From: Abyssisolibacter fermentans | GTDB lineage: Bacteria; Bacillota; Clostridia; Tissierellales; MCWD3 | Length of the DNA: 64,000 nt | Assembly: GCF_001559865.1 (NCBI RefSeq) | Contig: NZ_LOHE01000002.1 | Location: 102,490-166,489 of the forward strand | Reading direction: 5' to 3' | In this document: positions 1 to 8,732 of the stretch, piece after piece | How positions within the stretch are numbered: position 1 is the stretch's first letter | Layout: each line of letters opens with the position of its first letter | The notes under the pieces: model-generated | Seen by the model: only the letters and a program-made list of their open reading frames with translations | Database searches by the model: none | Told to the model about the DNA's origin: nothing | Position numbers and translations under genes: made by a program

Positions 1-603
1 GTTGGTAAAGAATATGGTTATGATATTTCACTTGATTTTATGATAAGTATAATTGGCAGTGGAATCGAGGAAGCTAAAGAGCTATTTTGTGAACAGTTTG
101 GTGCTGACTTTCCATTTCATGAAATTAGGAATAAGAAAAATTCAATGATAAAAGATTATTTGATTAAAAATGGAGTACCCAAGAAAAAGGGTATAGTAGA
201 GTTGTTAGAATACCTACAAAAGAATGCAATACCTAGAGTTGTTGCAACTACAACTTATAGAAAAGATGCTGTTGCATTGTTAAAAGGAGCAGGTATATAT
301 GAATATTTTAATGAAGTAGTCTGTGGAGATGAAGTAACAAAAGTAAAGCCTGATCCTGAAATATACATAAAAGCAAGTTCAAAAATTGGTGTTGATCCTA
401 TTAATTGTTTAATACTTGAAGATTCACATAGAGGAATAAAAGCAGCTTATAAAGCAGGAGCAAATCCGGTTTTTATACCTGATATGTTAGGAGAAAATGA
501 AGAGATTAAAGGGCTTATAAAATTCAAATGTGATTCTTTACTTGATGTAATAGATATATTAGAAAATGATGTACAAAAGGTTGTTTATGAGGAGAGTTAT
601 TAG
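1..603 (+). CDS. HAD-superfamily hydrolase, beta-phosphoglucomutase-like (5' end missing)
   Basis: The reading frame is open from base 1, so the gene starts upstream of the window; an internal ATG at 40 is not the start. Visible HAD motifs are motif II (VVATTTYRKDA, nt ~238-270), motif III (KPDPEIY, nt ~346-366) and motif IV (ILEDSHRGIKAA, nt ~412-447). These place it with the PGMB-like phosphatases and mutases that act on small phosphorylated sugars in the cytoplasm. The catalytic DxDGT motif I and most of the cap domain lie off the window. The substrate cannot be inferred. A strong terminator follows the stop codon, so it is the last gene of its transcript and not linked to comEC. Confidence 0.85.
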   Translation, partial: VGKEYGYDISLDFMISIIGSGIEEAKELFCEQFGADFPFHEIRNKKNSMIKDYLIKNGVPKKKGIVELLEYLQKNAIPRVVATTTYRKDAVALLKGAGIYEYFNEVVCGDEVTKVKPDPEIYIKASSKIGVDPINCLILEDSHRGIKAAYKAGANPVFIPDMLGENEEIKGLIKFKCDSLLDVIDILENDVQKVVYEESY

Positions 604-607
604 TATG

Positions 608-641
608 AAAGCACACTTAGTTTAAAATAAGTGTGCTTTTT
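608..641 (+). terminator. Rho-independent terminator of the HAD hydrolase gene
   Basis: A perfect 12-bp stem (AAAGCACACTTA, 608-619, with TAAGTGTGCTTT, 628-639) and 8-nt loop end in a T run five bases after the stop codon. Confidence 0.9.
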
Positions 642-643
642 AA

Positions 644-711
644 GCAGAGAACCCAAATCTTAGATTTGGTGTGAATCGCTTACTCCTAGGAACGAAGAGA
701 GTAGGAGTTAC
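644..711 (+). repeat. Interspersed palindromic core repeat, followed by the A-rich linker of the tandem unit
   Basis: The unit begins GCAGAGAACCCAAATC. It contains a short hairpin (CCAAATC/GATTTGG) and a second hairpin made by ACTCCTA and TAGGAGT. The linker at 712-798 resembles the linker of the 155-bp units at 40.0-40.9 kb, and the next core begins about 156 bp downstream. This region is therefore a short two-unit relative of that array. Confidence 0.85.
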
Positions 712-798
712 AAATTGAAAGATAAATAAAGAAAAAATAAAAAAGTAAAATTTACGAAATAAATGATGCAAAAATCAAGTAAGCAAAAGATTAAGATA

Positions 799-940
799 AG
801 CAGAGAACCCAAATCTTTGATTTTGAGCAGGAAACTAAAATCTATGATTTTATGTTAATCGCCTACTCATGAGTAGAGAACAGAAATCAATGATTTCTTG
901 TGAATCACTTACTCCTAGGAACGAAGAGAGTAGGAGTTAC
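799..940 (+). repeat. Composite of three core repeats
   Basis: A truncated core (~799-825) is followed by one with the TAAAATC/GATTTTA stem (~826-870) and one with the AGAAATC/GATTTCT stem (~871-940). The last two are joined by the palindrome ACTCATGAGT. The same junction occurs in the composite copy at 57141-57259. The rest of the gap up to 1096 is AT-rich, with no gene that I can see. Confidence 0.8.
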
Positions 941-1096
941 ATTAATATGAAATTTCATACTACTATTTTAGCAAATGTAAAATTATATATTTAATTATAC
1001 AATATATGAATAATGTGGAACAAAATTATATACAAAGAAAATTCTTTATTATAAAATATAGCTAGACTAAAATAAAAAAGAAAGGTATGTTTTATA

Positions 1097-3508
1097 ATGA
1101 AAAGACCTTTTGTTGTGCTAACTATTTTTTTAATGATTGGTTTAGTAATAGGATATTACGTAAATATTAATATAATTTATGCCATTATGTTATTAAGCTT
1201 ATTAATTGCTGTTATAGTATTCCTGAAAAAGGGTTGTAGCTATATCCTTTTTGTAGCTATAGTTGTATTTGGTATTATTATAATGCAAGTAAGTTTAAAT
1301 AGAAGTGAATTAACTAAATATGTTAATCAAAATGTTGTAGTTGGCGGTGTTATAATAGATAAATTTTCACAAAATGAATATAGTACAAGCTGGATTATGA
1401 AAGCAGATAAACTTTATGTTGATGATATAGTGTATGAGATGAATGAAAAAATGTTAGTAAAAGCTATAGGTGAAAGTAAAACAATAAAAAAAGGCGATTA
1501 TATTGAAATAAATAGTACTATACAGTTGCCTAATACCAATACAAATCCAAAGCTATTTGATTATAGATTATATCTAATGATGGATGATATATATGTTAAT
1601 ACTAAATGCAAGCCTGATAATTTAAAAATTGTTGAAAGTGATAGATTGAGTATTGTTGAAAAATTTTTTACTGCTACACGGGACAAGCTATATGGAATTT
1701 TTGATAGTACACTATCAGAAGAATGTTCTAAGATTGCCAAGGCAGTTGTTTTTAGTGACAAACATTCATTAGATGAACGAGATGAAGAAGTAATACGTGA
1801 TATAGGGATAGCACATATTATAGCGGTTTCTGGATTTCATGTATGGATCTTGAGTGCTTTGATATTTTTTATATTGAAATTATTTATAACAAAAAAGAGA
1901 ACTAGAATTATTTTTTGTTTAATAATACTATGGAGTTATGGTGCTATTATATGTTTTCCGCCATCTGTGTTAAGAGCGTTAATTATGTTATCGTGCGGTG
2001 TGATTGCAGATGTGTTGTATAGAAAAAATGACTCTTTTAACAGTTTAGGACTTGCTGGGTTTATTATACTTGTTTATAAACCTTTATGGATATTTAGTGT
2101 TGGTTTTCAACTTTCCTTTAGTGCAGCTCTGTCATTATTATTGCTTACACCAATTTTGCAAAGTAAATTTAAAAAATCCTCAATAAGTGCAATTATTGCT
2201 GTGCAGATAGGTATAATGCCAGTTATAGTATATCATTTTAACAAAATTCCTGTTTTTGCTATCCTAGTTAATGCGTTAATATTACCTTTAATATCGTTAA
2301 TAATTGTGATATTATTTATTTTATTATTTGTTTCTTTGATAAATATACAGCTTGGATTTGTAGTAGGATTTGTGTGTAATGGAATGATATTAAGTTTTAA
2401 ATACTTAAGTAACGCTTTATTTGAAATTATAGGTTTAAATATATTGCTGCCTTCTTTTACTTTATTTGAAATTATAGTTTATTATATAATTATATTAATT
2501 ATTTTTGGTTATGTAAAGCTAGTTGATTTTAATATAGGTATTAAAAAAGTTATATTTGTATATGGTGTTTTAGCAGTTATCTTCTTGTCTGTTTTAAACA
2601 TGCTTTTTAAGGACTATAAAATAGAGTTTATTGACGTAGGACAGGGTGATTGCATACATACAAAGCTAGGAAATAAAAACTTCTTAATCGATACAGGAGG
2701 CGTTTTATATGGAAGTTTTAATACTGGTGAAAAAATAGTACTTCCTTATTTATTAAAGAACCAAATAAATCATCTTGAAGGCATGTTTATTTCTCATTTT
2801 GATATTGATCATTGTGGTGGTGCTACTGTTATCCTAGACAGTATAGAGGTGGATAAATTGTTTGTATCTTATATAGATTACGATAATGAATTAGCAAATG
2901 AAATAATAAAAAAAGCTCAAGATGAAGGAACTGAAATTGAAGTATTAAAGAAAAATGATGATTTAATTATAGATGAAAATACAAATATTAAAGTTATCTA
3001 TCCTCATGAAGGTATCAATTCTAATGCAAGCGATAATAATAAATCATTAATTATGCTTATGAATATTTATAATACCAAAATACTATTTACAGGTGATATA
3101 GAAAACGAAGCTGAAGAGGAAGTTGCTTTTTATATTAAAGATGATATAGATATTTTAAAAGTAGCCCATCATGGTAGCAACACTTCTTCTAGTACAAATT
3201 TCTTAGAGAAATGTAAGCCTGAATATGGTATAATTTCTGTTGGAAACAATAATTATGGTCATCCACATAAATTAGTAATCAATAGGTTGAATTCTTTAGG
3301 CATAAGAGTTTTAAGAACTGATAAAGATGGATTAATAACTGCAAAAATTGATGAAGAAAGTTATAGTGTTGAAAATTATAATAAAATAAAATATGAACTT
3401 ACAGAAATATTAAAGCTGTGGAATGAAATAGTAATATTTAGTAGTTTTGTTTTAGTGTTAGCATTTTTCATAACAATTTTATCAAAGGAGTGGAATGATG
3501 AGCTATAA
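1097..3508 (+). CDS. comEC: ComEC/Rec2 DNA-uptake channel protein
   Basis: The product is 803 residues, a normal size for ComEC. It is the inner-membrane channel that carries single-stranded DNA into the cytoplasm during transformation. Membrane helices fill the first ~65 residues. A soluble stretch follows, then the multi-helix competence domain (~230-500). A C-terminal metallo-beta-lactamase-like domain starts near residue 511 (FIDVGQGDC), with the metal-binding motif SHFDIDHCGG near 565 and AHHGSN later. One hydrophobic helix follows at the extreme C-terminus. ATG 1097 is preceded by AAAGAAAGG. The gene overlaps holA, as in the conserved comEC-holA order. No comEA is visible in the window, so competence itself is not shown. 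Confidence 0.95.
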   Translation: MKRPFVVLTIFLMIGLVIGYYVNINIIYAIMLLSLLIAVIVFLKKGCSYILFVAIVVFGIIIMQVSLNRSELTKYVNQNVVVGGVIIDKFSQNEYSTSWIMKADKLYVDDIVYEMNEKMLVKAIGESKTIKKGDYIEINSTIQLPNTNTNPKLFDYRLYLMMDDIYVNTKCKPDNLKIVESDRLSIVEKFFTATRDKLYGIFDSTLSEECSKIAKAVVFSDKHSLDERDEEVIRDIGIAHIIAVSGFHVWILSALIFFILKLFITKKRTRIIFCLIILWSYGAIICFPPSVLRALIMLSCGVIADVLYRKNDSFNSLGLAGFIILVYKPLWIFSVGFQLSFSAALSLLLLTPILQSKFKKSSISAIIAVQIGIMPVIVYHFNKIPVFAILVNALILPLISLIIVILFILLFVSLINIQLGFVVGFVCNGMILSFKYLSNALFEIIGLNILLPSFTLFEIIVYYIIILIIFGYVKLVDFNIGIKKVIFVYGVLAVIFLSVLNMLFKDYKIEFIDVGQGDCIHTKLGNKNFLIDTGGVLYGSFNTGEKIVLPYLLKNQINHLEGMFISHFDIDHCGGATVILDSIEVDKLFVSYIDYDNELANEIIKKAQDEGTEIEVLKKNDDLIIDENTNIKVIYPHEGINSNASDNNKSLIMLMNIYNTKILFTGDIENEAEEEVAFYIKDDIDILKVAHHGSNTSSSTNFLEKCKPEYGIISVGNNNYGHPHKLVINRLNSLGIRVLRTDKDGLITAKIDEESYSVENYNKIKYELTEILKLWNEIVIFSSFVLVLAFFITILSKEWNDEL

Positions 3509-4523
3509 GATTATTTTAAACGATATAAAGCAAAATAGCTTGAAACCAATATATTTATGTTATGGTGTTGAAAACTATTTGAAGTCAGTTATTTTAGATA
3601 AATTAGTAGAAAAATATATTGATAAAGCTTTTTATGATTTAAATTATATACATATACAAGAAGAAGTTAAAGCTAAGGATATTATAAATGCATGTGAGAC
3701 ACTTCCTTTTATGTCTGAAAAAAAGATTGTTGTAATTGAAGATTGTAGTGTTTTTTCATCTAAATCTAGTGAAGATACTGATGAGGATATAATTAATTAC
3801 ATAAAAGCTCCTAATCAAAGTACATGTTTAATATTCTATCAAAATGTTGATAAGGTTGATAATAGACGTAAGATTGTTAAATTAATAAAAAAACATGGTA
3901 CTGTTATTGAATTGAATAAAATTAATGAAAGAGAGCTTTATTCTTGGATTAACAAAGAATTTAAAGAAAAAGGGAAAAAAATAAACTTAGCTACAATTGA
4001 GCATTTTGTGTCTATTATAAGTTACTATGATAAAAACTTAGACAAATCTATGTTTGATATTAAAAACGAAATTACGAAGATTTGTGATTATTATTCAGAT
4101 AAAATCAATATTGGACGGGACGATGTAGAAAAAGTTATAACAAAATCAATTAGTAATAATATATTTAAGCTAGTAGATGCTATAGGACAAAAAAATACAG
4201 TTGGGTGTTTAGAGGAATTAAACAATATTATTATTAATCAAGAACCTATTCCTAAGATAATGTATATGATAATAAGACAATTTCGATTATTAGCTGAGGT
4301 AAAATTATTAACTACTCAAGGCTATAATTCTAATGATATAGCTAAAAAAATGAAAACTCATGTATTTATAGTAAAGAAACTAATAGTGCAGAGTAGAAAT
4401 TTTACATATCAAGAGATTAAAAGAGCATTAGTTAGGTGTTTACAGACAGATAAAGATATCAAAACAAGTTCAAAAGATAATAGATTAGCTGTAGAAATGT
4501 TAATAATAGATTTTGCTTCTTAA
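3498..4523 (+). CDS. holA: DNA polymerase III subunit delta
   Basis: This 341-residue protein matches the HolA/YqeN family, the clamp-loader subunit that opens the beta sliding clamp. The N-terminal part (KPIYLCYGVENYLK) is the typical family start, and the C-terminal part is the helical collar domain. Two ATGs are adjacent, at 3495 and 3498. AAAGGAG at 3484-3490 is 7 nt before 3498 and only 4 nt before 3495, so the second is preferred. The start lies inside the end of comEC, implying translational coupling. The stop codon directly abuts an interspersed repeat. Confidence 0.93.
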   Translation: MSYKIILNDIKQNSLKPIYLCYGVENYLKSVILDKLVEKYIDKAFYDLNYIHIQEEVKAKDIINACETLPFMSEKKIVVIEDCSVFSSKSSEDTDEDIINYIKAPNQSTCLIFYQNVDKVDNRRKIVKLIKKHGTVIELNKINERELYSWINKEFKEKGKKINLATIEHFVSIISYYDKNLDKSMFDIKNEITKICDYYSDKINIGRDDVEKVITKSISNNIFKLVDAIGQKNTVGCLEELNNIIINQEPIPKIMYMIIRQFRLLAEVKLLTTQGYNSNDIAKKMKTHVFIVKKLIVQSRNFTYQEIKRALVRCLQTDKDIKTSSKDNRLAVEMLIIDFAS

Positions 4524-4627
4524 GCAGAGAACTAAAATCTGTGATTTTATGTGAGTCGCTTACTCATTCGTAGAATATGAGCTTCATTAAAAAAAGTATT
4601 TGATTTTCTATGAATAATCTGGGATTA
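4524..4627 (+). mobile_element. Palindromic repeat element, right-hand part
   Basis: A core repeat with the TAAAATC/GATTTTA stem begins directly after the holA stop. It runs to a right end reading TCTATGAATAATCTGGGA, the same terminal sequence that ends the elements at 27177 and 51602. No matching left end was found, so the copy looks truncated or shares its left side with holA. Confidence 0.7.
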
Positions 4628-4641
4628 TATATAATAACAAA

Positions 4642-4668
4642 AAAACTTCGGTGTTTTTCCCGAAGTTT
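4642..4668 (-). terminator. Rho-independent terminator of rpsT
   Basis: A 10-bp stem (AAAACTTCGG, 4642-4651, with CCGAAGTTTT, 4659-4668) is followed, on the minus strand, by a T run. A second small palindrome (GAAAATTCACGTGAGTTTTC, 4670-4689) lies between this hairpin and the rpsT stop codon. Confidence 0.88.
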
Positions 4669-4696
4669 TGAAAATTCACGTGAGTTTTCAAGGTAA

Positions 4697-4960
4697 TTAC
4701 ATAGCAGCGTTTATATGTTTTGTAAGTCTGCTTATTTTTCTTGCAACAGTTTTTTTGTGATAAGTACCTTTTGCAGCAGCTTTATCAAGCTTCTTCTCAA
4801 TTGTTTTCAATAATATTTTTGCTTCTTCAAAGTTTTTACCTTCTATAGCTTTATCAAGCTTTTTAATATAAGTCTTGATTTCAGATTTTCTTTGTCTATT
4901 TTGAGCTGTTTTAGTATTTATAACACTAATTCTTTTCTTAGCTGATTTAATATTAGCCAA
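4697..4960 (-). CDS. rpsT: 30S ribosomal protein S20
   Basis: The protein is 87 residues, rich in Lys and Ala, and starts MANIKSAKKR as S20 proteins do. S20 is a primary 16S rRNA-binding protein of the small subunit. The start codon is TTG (complement of 4958-4960). It is fixed by AAAGGAGG on the complement of 4969-4976, eight nt upstream. A TTG start is also used by E. coli rpsT, where S20 autoregulates its own translation; whether that applies here is inference. The gene lies on the opposite strand to its neighbours, between holA and gpr, and has its own promoter and terminator. Confidence 0.97.
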   Translation of the reverse strand: MANIKSAKKRISVINTKTAQNRQRKSEIKTYIKKLDKAIEGKNFEEAKILLKTIEKKLDKAAAKGTYHKKTVARKISRLTKHINAAM

Positions 4961-4993
4961 TTAGTACACCTCCTTTACAGATTAACAAACAGT

Positions 4994-5022
4994 ATTTTAC
5001 CATGAATAGCACTATAATGCAA
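4994..5022 (-). promoter_or_regulatory. Sigma-A promoter of rpsT
   Basis: On the minus strand, TTGCAT (complement of 5017-5022) and TAAAAT (complement of 4994-4999) are separated by 17 nt. They lie about 35 nt upstream of the rpsT start codon. Confidence 0.7.
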
Positions 5023-5162
5023 GGGTTAAATTTATATATGTGTTTTATTTGATGTTTTCTAATTAGTAATAGTAGAGTTTAGGAGAATTTTAGTATAAAT
5101 TTTATAATTAGAGTAAATATAAAAATAATGAGTTAAATATATATACTGTAGGAGGTGGACTT

Positions 5163-6137
5163 ATGCTACAAATTAGAACAGATTTAGCTATAGAAACTAG
5201 AGAAATGTATAGAGAAAAAAATAATGTTGAGATATCAGGAGTTGAAGTAAATGTAGAAGAAGAAAAAGAGTATAAAATTACAAGAGTAAAGATATTAAAT
5301 AAAGATGGAGAAGAAAAATTAGGCAAAAAAATGGGAAGTTACATAACGATAGAAGCAGCAGGTCTAAAACAAGCTGATCAGGATTTAAAAGATGAGATAA
5401 GTCAAGTATTAGCGAAAGAGCTAAAAACATTAATAAATACTAATAAACACACAAAAAGCTTGATAGTAGGGTTAGGCAATTGGAATGTAACGCCAGATGC
5501 ATTAGGTCCAAGAGTAATAGGTAAAGTATTTGTTACTAGGCATTTTTTCAAAGCATATAACAAATCAGAAGATGAAACTATGACGGATGTATCAGCTATT
5601 GCACCAGGTGTAATGGGTATTACAGGTATAGAAACAGGAGAAATCATAAAAGGAATAGTTGAAAAAACAAAGCCAGATATTGTCGTAGCAATTGATGCAT
5701 TAGCATCTAGAAAAATGGAAAGAGTAAGTACTACTATACAAATAAGTGATACTGGTATAAATCCAGGTGCTGGAGTTGGTAATAATAGAAAATCTCTAAA
5801 TAAAGAATATTTAGGAGTTCCGGTTTATGCAATAGGAGTGCCTACAGTAGTTGATGCCGCTACAATGGTTAATGATACTATTGATCTTATAGTTAAAGAA
5901 ATGAAAACACATACAGAAAAAGGTGGAGAGTTTTATGATTTATTAGGAGAAATGAGCCAACAGGATAAGCATCAATTAATTTCTGAGGTTCTAATGCCAT
6001 ATATGGGTAATGTAATGGTAACTCCTAAAGAGATAGATACAGTAATAGATGATATTTCTCTAGTAATTGCAAATGGACTGAACATTTCGCTTCATCACGG
6101 TATAGACTTAAAAGACGTAAATAGGTATGTAAATTAG
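5163..6137 (+). CDS. gpr: Spore germination protease GPR (aspartic-type endopeptidase, family A25)
   Basis: The 324-residue protein begins with QIRTDLAIETRE, the GPR N-terminal motif, and continues with the conserved GLGNWNVTPDALGP and GVPTVVDAATMV segments. GPR cleaves small acid-soluble spore proteins in the spore core during germination. It is made as an inactive zymogen. In Bacillus a propeptide precedes the RTDLA motif; here only four residues do, so the pro-region is much shorter or the activation differs. ATG 5163 follows GGAGGTGG with good spacing. It precedes spoIIP, as in B. subtilis. Expression in the forespore is expected from family knowledge, but I did not identify a convincing sigma-G promoter. 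Confidence 0.95.
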   Translation: MLQIRTDLAIETREMYREKNNVEISGVEVNVEEEKEYKITRVKILNKDGEEKLGKKMGSYITIEAAGLKQADQDLKDEISQVLAKELKTLINTNKHTKSLIVGLGNWNVTPDALGPRVIGKVFVTRHFFKAYNKSEDETMTDVSAIAPGVMGITGIETGEIIKGIVEKTKPDIVVAIDALASRKMERVSTTIQISDTGINPGAGVGNNRKSLNKEYLGVPVYAIGVPTVVDAATMVNDTIDLIVKEMKTHTEKGGEFYDLLGEMSQQDKHQLISEVLMPYMGNVMVTPKEIDTVIDDISLVIANGLNISLHHGIDLKDVNRYVN

Positions 6138-6230
6138 TACTCATAAATATAACTTCTCTGGAATATAAATTTTATATACTAAAATAATGATAACTAAATC
6201 GGATAAGGTATATTTCAGAGGAGTGTTTAT

Positions 6231-7511
6231 ATGTCTAAGAGAATACTTGTTAAGGATAAAGGCTTTCAATATGTAATAATTGCTAGTGTATGTTTAATTA
6301 TTTTTGTTACAGGTTTTTTTTATGTTAATAATAATATATCTAATAAATGCTCTGTACAAGCTATAACTCCAAAGTATAAGGAAGTTGTAATTAAAGACAA
6401 ATTAGATGCAAAAGGTTGCGATTTTTTTTTGAATTTAATAATGTCAAACAATTCATTTATGCAAATTACTTATTCGGATGTTAGTCATGAAAAAAATGAA
6501 CAAAGTCTTATTAAAAGTGGTTTTGTATATTTATTGAATCTAGAAAAAGTTCAAAATTATATAGCTAACAATTTATTTATATTTAATGATATAGTAAAAA
6601 AATATAAAATCGATAATAACGAAGCTATAAAGAGTATTGAAAATAGTAATGATTCTTTAGTTGCTACTGTATGTAAAATAGATTCTACACCACTTTTAGA
6701 AGAGATAAAAGACGCTCAGGAGATTAATCCAGATGTAGCTAAAGATATATTGCTTGATGATATAATAATAATAGATGATACTACGGATGGATTAAGTTCT
6801 GTAAGTGGGAAACTGACTGCTGATGAAATAAAGAAAATAAAGAACGAATTGAATTTTAATGGGGACCTTTGTATAAATAAAGAAAAGCCTTATATATTAA
6901 TATATCACACACATGCAACAGAAGTGTATTTACCAATAAAAGATGATAATTTTCACTCTAAAAAGAAAGAATATAGTGTTATGGAAGTGGGTGAAATTAT
7001 AAATAATACATTAAATAAAAAAGGACATAATACAAAGCAGGTACAAATTTATCACGACTTGCCATCGTATAATAAATCTTATAGTAGATCATTGGCAACT
7101 ATAAAGAAAGAAATTAAAAAAGAAAAAAATATAAAAGTTTTAATTGACATACATAGAGATGGAGTGCCTTCAAATGCAGCATATATTAGCAAATCAATAG
7201 ACGAAAGTAAAGTATGTGTAAATAACAAACAAGCAGCAACATTTAAGTTTGTTATTGGAGCTGATTGTCCTAATAAAGAAGAACTAATTAAATTTGCAAA
7301 ATATATAATGGCTATATCGGAAAGGATGTATCCAGGGTTATGCAAAGGGTTGGTAATCAAACCTTATGGTAAATACAATTTGTTTTTGAGCGATTTCTCA
7401 ATGTTATTAGAAGTTGGAAGTAATTTAAATACAATAGAAGAAGCAAAAAACACCTCTGTTTTATTAGCTAATGTATTAGATATGGCACTAAAAAATATTA
7501 TTGAACCCTGA
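6231..7511 (+). CDS. spoIIP: Stage II sporulation protein P
   Basis: The 426-residue protein has one N-terminal membrane anchor (~residues 13-33), a variable linker and a C-terminal SpoIIP amidase/endopeptidase domain from about residue 215. Motifs are YILIYHTHATEVY, VLIDIHRDG and a late Glu in LLLEVGSNLNT, consistent with a zinc-dependent peptidoglycan hydrolase. SpoIIP works with SpoIID and SpoIIM to thin septal peptidoglycan and drive engulfment. ATG 6231 is preceded by AGAGGAG. The gap from gpr is 93 nt. The bases right after its stop (CCCTGATAATTCA) resemble one end of the interspersed elements. Confidence 0.95.
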   Translation: MSKRILVKDKGFQYVIIASVCLIIFVTGFFYVNNNISNKCSVQAITPKYKEVVIKDKLDAKGCDFFLNLIMSNNSFMQITYSDVSHEKNEQSLIKSGFVYLLNLEKVQNYIANNLFIFNDIVKKYKIDNNEAIKSIENSNDSLVATVCKIDSTPLLEEIKDAQEINPDVAKDILLDDIIIIDDTTDGLSSVSGKLTADEIKKIKNELNFNGDLCINKEKPYILIYHTHATEVYLPIKDDNFHSKKKEYSVMEVGEIINNTLNKKGHNTKQVQIYHDLPSYNKSYSRSLATIKKEIKKEKNIKVLIDIHRDGVPSNAAYISKSIDESKVCVNNKQAATFKFVIGADCPNKEELIKFAKYIMAISERMYPGLCKGLVIKPYGKYNLFLSDFSMLLEVGSNLNTIEEAKNTSVLLANVLDMALKNIIEP

Positions 7512-7533
7512 TAATTCAAGTTAAAAAGTGAAC

Positions 7534-7562
7534 TTTTCATTTGTCTATAAAAGTGTTATAAT
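7534..7562 (+). promoter_or_regulatory. Sigma-A promoter of lepB
   Basis: TTTTCA (7534-7539), a 17-nt spacer and TATAAT (7557-7562) preceded by TG give an extended -10 promoter, 30 nt before the signal peptidase start. Confidence 0.65.
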
Positions 7563-7592
7563 TGTTTTAGCCATGTTTTGGAGGTGTAGGCA

Positions 7593-8129
7593 ATGAGTAA
7601 AGAAACAAATATAAAAAAAGAGGTTATGGAATGGGTTAAGAGTATAGCCTTAGCGGTAGTTATAGCTTTTGTAATAAAGATGTTTTTGTTTGATACAACA
7701 TATGTAGTTGGGAGTTCGATGTTTCCAACATTACATAATAAAGATAGACTTTTCACAAATAAAATAGGATATCTTTTAAAAACTCCTCAAAGAGGAGATA
7801 TAGTTGTTATAGAAGCTCCAGATGATCCTGATAAAGATTATATTAAACGAATAGCTGGAGTAGAAGGAGACCTTGTTGAAATTAAAAATGGTCATGTGTA
7901 TGTCAATGGAGAACTTTATGAAGAGGATTATATTAAACAAGATATAGATACACAAGGCGATATCAGTATTCAAGTACCACAAGGTGAAATTTTTGTACTA
8001 GGAGATAATAGGGAATTAGGAGCTAGTAAAGATAGTAGATATTTTGGAACAGTAAAAGAAGAAGCTGTAAAGGGTAGAGCAGTATTTAGATATTTTCCAT
8101 TTGGAGAGAGATTTGGTGTTTTGCATTAG
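7593..8129 (+). CDS. lepB: Type I signal peptidase
   Basis: This 178-residue protein is the short Gram-positive type of signal peptidase I. It has one N-terminal transmembrane segment (~13-32) and an extracytoplasmic Ser/Lys catalytic domain. The nucleophile Ser lies in VVGSSMFPTL and the general-base Lys in DYIKRIAGVEGD. The later GDNRELGASKDSRYFG motif is also present. It removes signal peptides from exported preproteins, and the GPI-repeat protein at 53.3 kb would be a client. ATG 7593 follows GGAGGTG. lepB is not part of the standard B. subtilis order here and has its own promoter. Confidence 0.95.
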   Translation: MSKETNIKKEVMEWVKSIALAVVIAFVIKMFLFDTTYVVGSSMFPTLHNKDRLFTNKIGYLLKTPQRGDIVVIEAPDDPDKDYIKRIAGVEGDLVEIKNGHVYVNGELYEEDYIKQDIDTQGDISIQVPQGEIFVLGDNRELGASKDSRYFGTVKEEAVKGRAVFRYFPFGERFGVLH

Positions 8130-8194
8130 CTTAAAAGCTAGTTAAAGTATACCAAAGTAATAATATGTCTATAATAATTAAGTGGTGATTTATT

Positions 8195-8518
8195 ATGGAT
8201 AGTAGGATGAATAGGTATGAACAAAAAAGAAAATATAGACGGATTAGAAGAAAGAAGTCTGTGGTTATTATAGGTATTATATGTCTTTTAATAGTAGGGA
8301 TAATAATTGTAGATAATAGTTTTGCAGAGCTTATGTGTATAAATAAAAAAAAGGTTGTAGATATCAGCTGTTTTAATAATAAATATATTATTGAACTATT
8401 TGGTAAGGTTCACATAATAGAAAAAGAAGACATTTTGCAATGCAAAGAGCTTATAGTGCAAAAATCGATCAATGTTATTGATTATTTTAAAAAAGCATTA
8501 GACAGCATTATAAATTAA
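8195..8518 (+). CDS. Small membrane-anchored protein of unknown function
   Basis: I do not recognise this 107-residue protein. It starts with a strongly basic segment (RKYRRIRRKK), followed by one hydrophobic helix (~24-42). A soluble tail of about 65 residues contains three Cys. The charge pattern predicts a cytoplasmic N-terminus with the tail outside. The sequence after the helix (NSFAEL) could alternatively be a signal peptidase site. RBS AAGTGGTGA precedes ATG 8195. It lies 65 nt after lepB with no terminator between, so co-transcription with lepB is likely. Confidence 0.7.
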   Translation: MDSRMNRYEQKRKYRRIRRKKSVVIIGIICLLIVGIIIVDNSFAELMCINKKKVVDISCFNNKYIIELFGKVHIIEKEDILQCKELIVQKSINVIDYFKKALDSIIN

Positions 8519-8590
8519 TTATTATTGAGATTTGTAAGAGAAGAACAATATGTTTTTCTCTTTTATAGTTCTAGAATATTCATAAGCAGT

Positions 8591-8632
8591 GGACCTGATT
8601 ATACAACGGTATATGAAAAATCAGGGTTAAAA
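8591..8632 (+). repeat. Minimal copy of the inverted-end element
   Basis: The two ends occur almost back to back: GGACCTGATTATAC and, 9 nt later, ATGAAAAATCAGGGTTAAA. Together they form a CCTGATT/AATCAGG stem. It lies in the presumed region just upstream of the lepA promoter. Confidence 0.55.
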
Positions 8633-8656
8633 AAAGTATTACTTTAAAAGTATCTA

Positions 8657-8685
8657 TTTCAACTAAAAAAATCTTATGATATAAT
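8657..8685 (+). promoter_or_regulatory. Sigma-A promoter of lepA
   Basis: A TATAAT -10 box (8680-8685) has an upstream TG (TGATATAAT) and a weak -35 TTTCAA (8657-8662) at 17-nt spacing. The start codon of lepA is 47 nt downstream of the -10. Confidence 0.6.
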
Positions 8686-8732
8686 TGATAAAGATTACTT
8701 CCATATTAATAGTGAGAGTAAGGAGGAATTAC

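Noticed and set aside
644..940. rho-independent terminators formed by the core repeats
   Set aside because: The hairpins lack T runs, occur both after and before genes and in both orientations, so termination is not their common role.
5040..5150. Forespore sigma-G promoter upstream of gpr
   Set aside because: I looked for TGAATA and CATACTA-like boxes at suitable spacing and found none convincing; the promoter is left unassigned.
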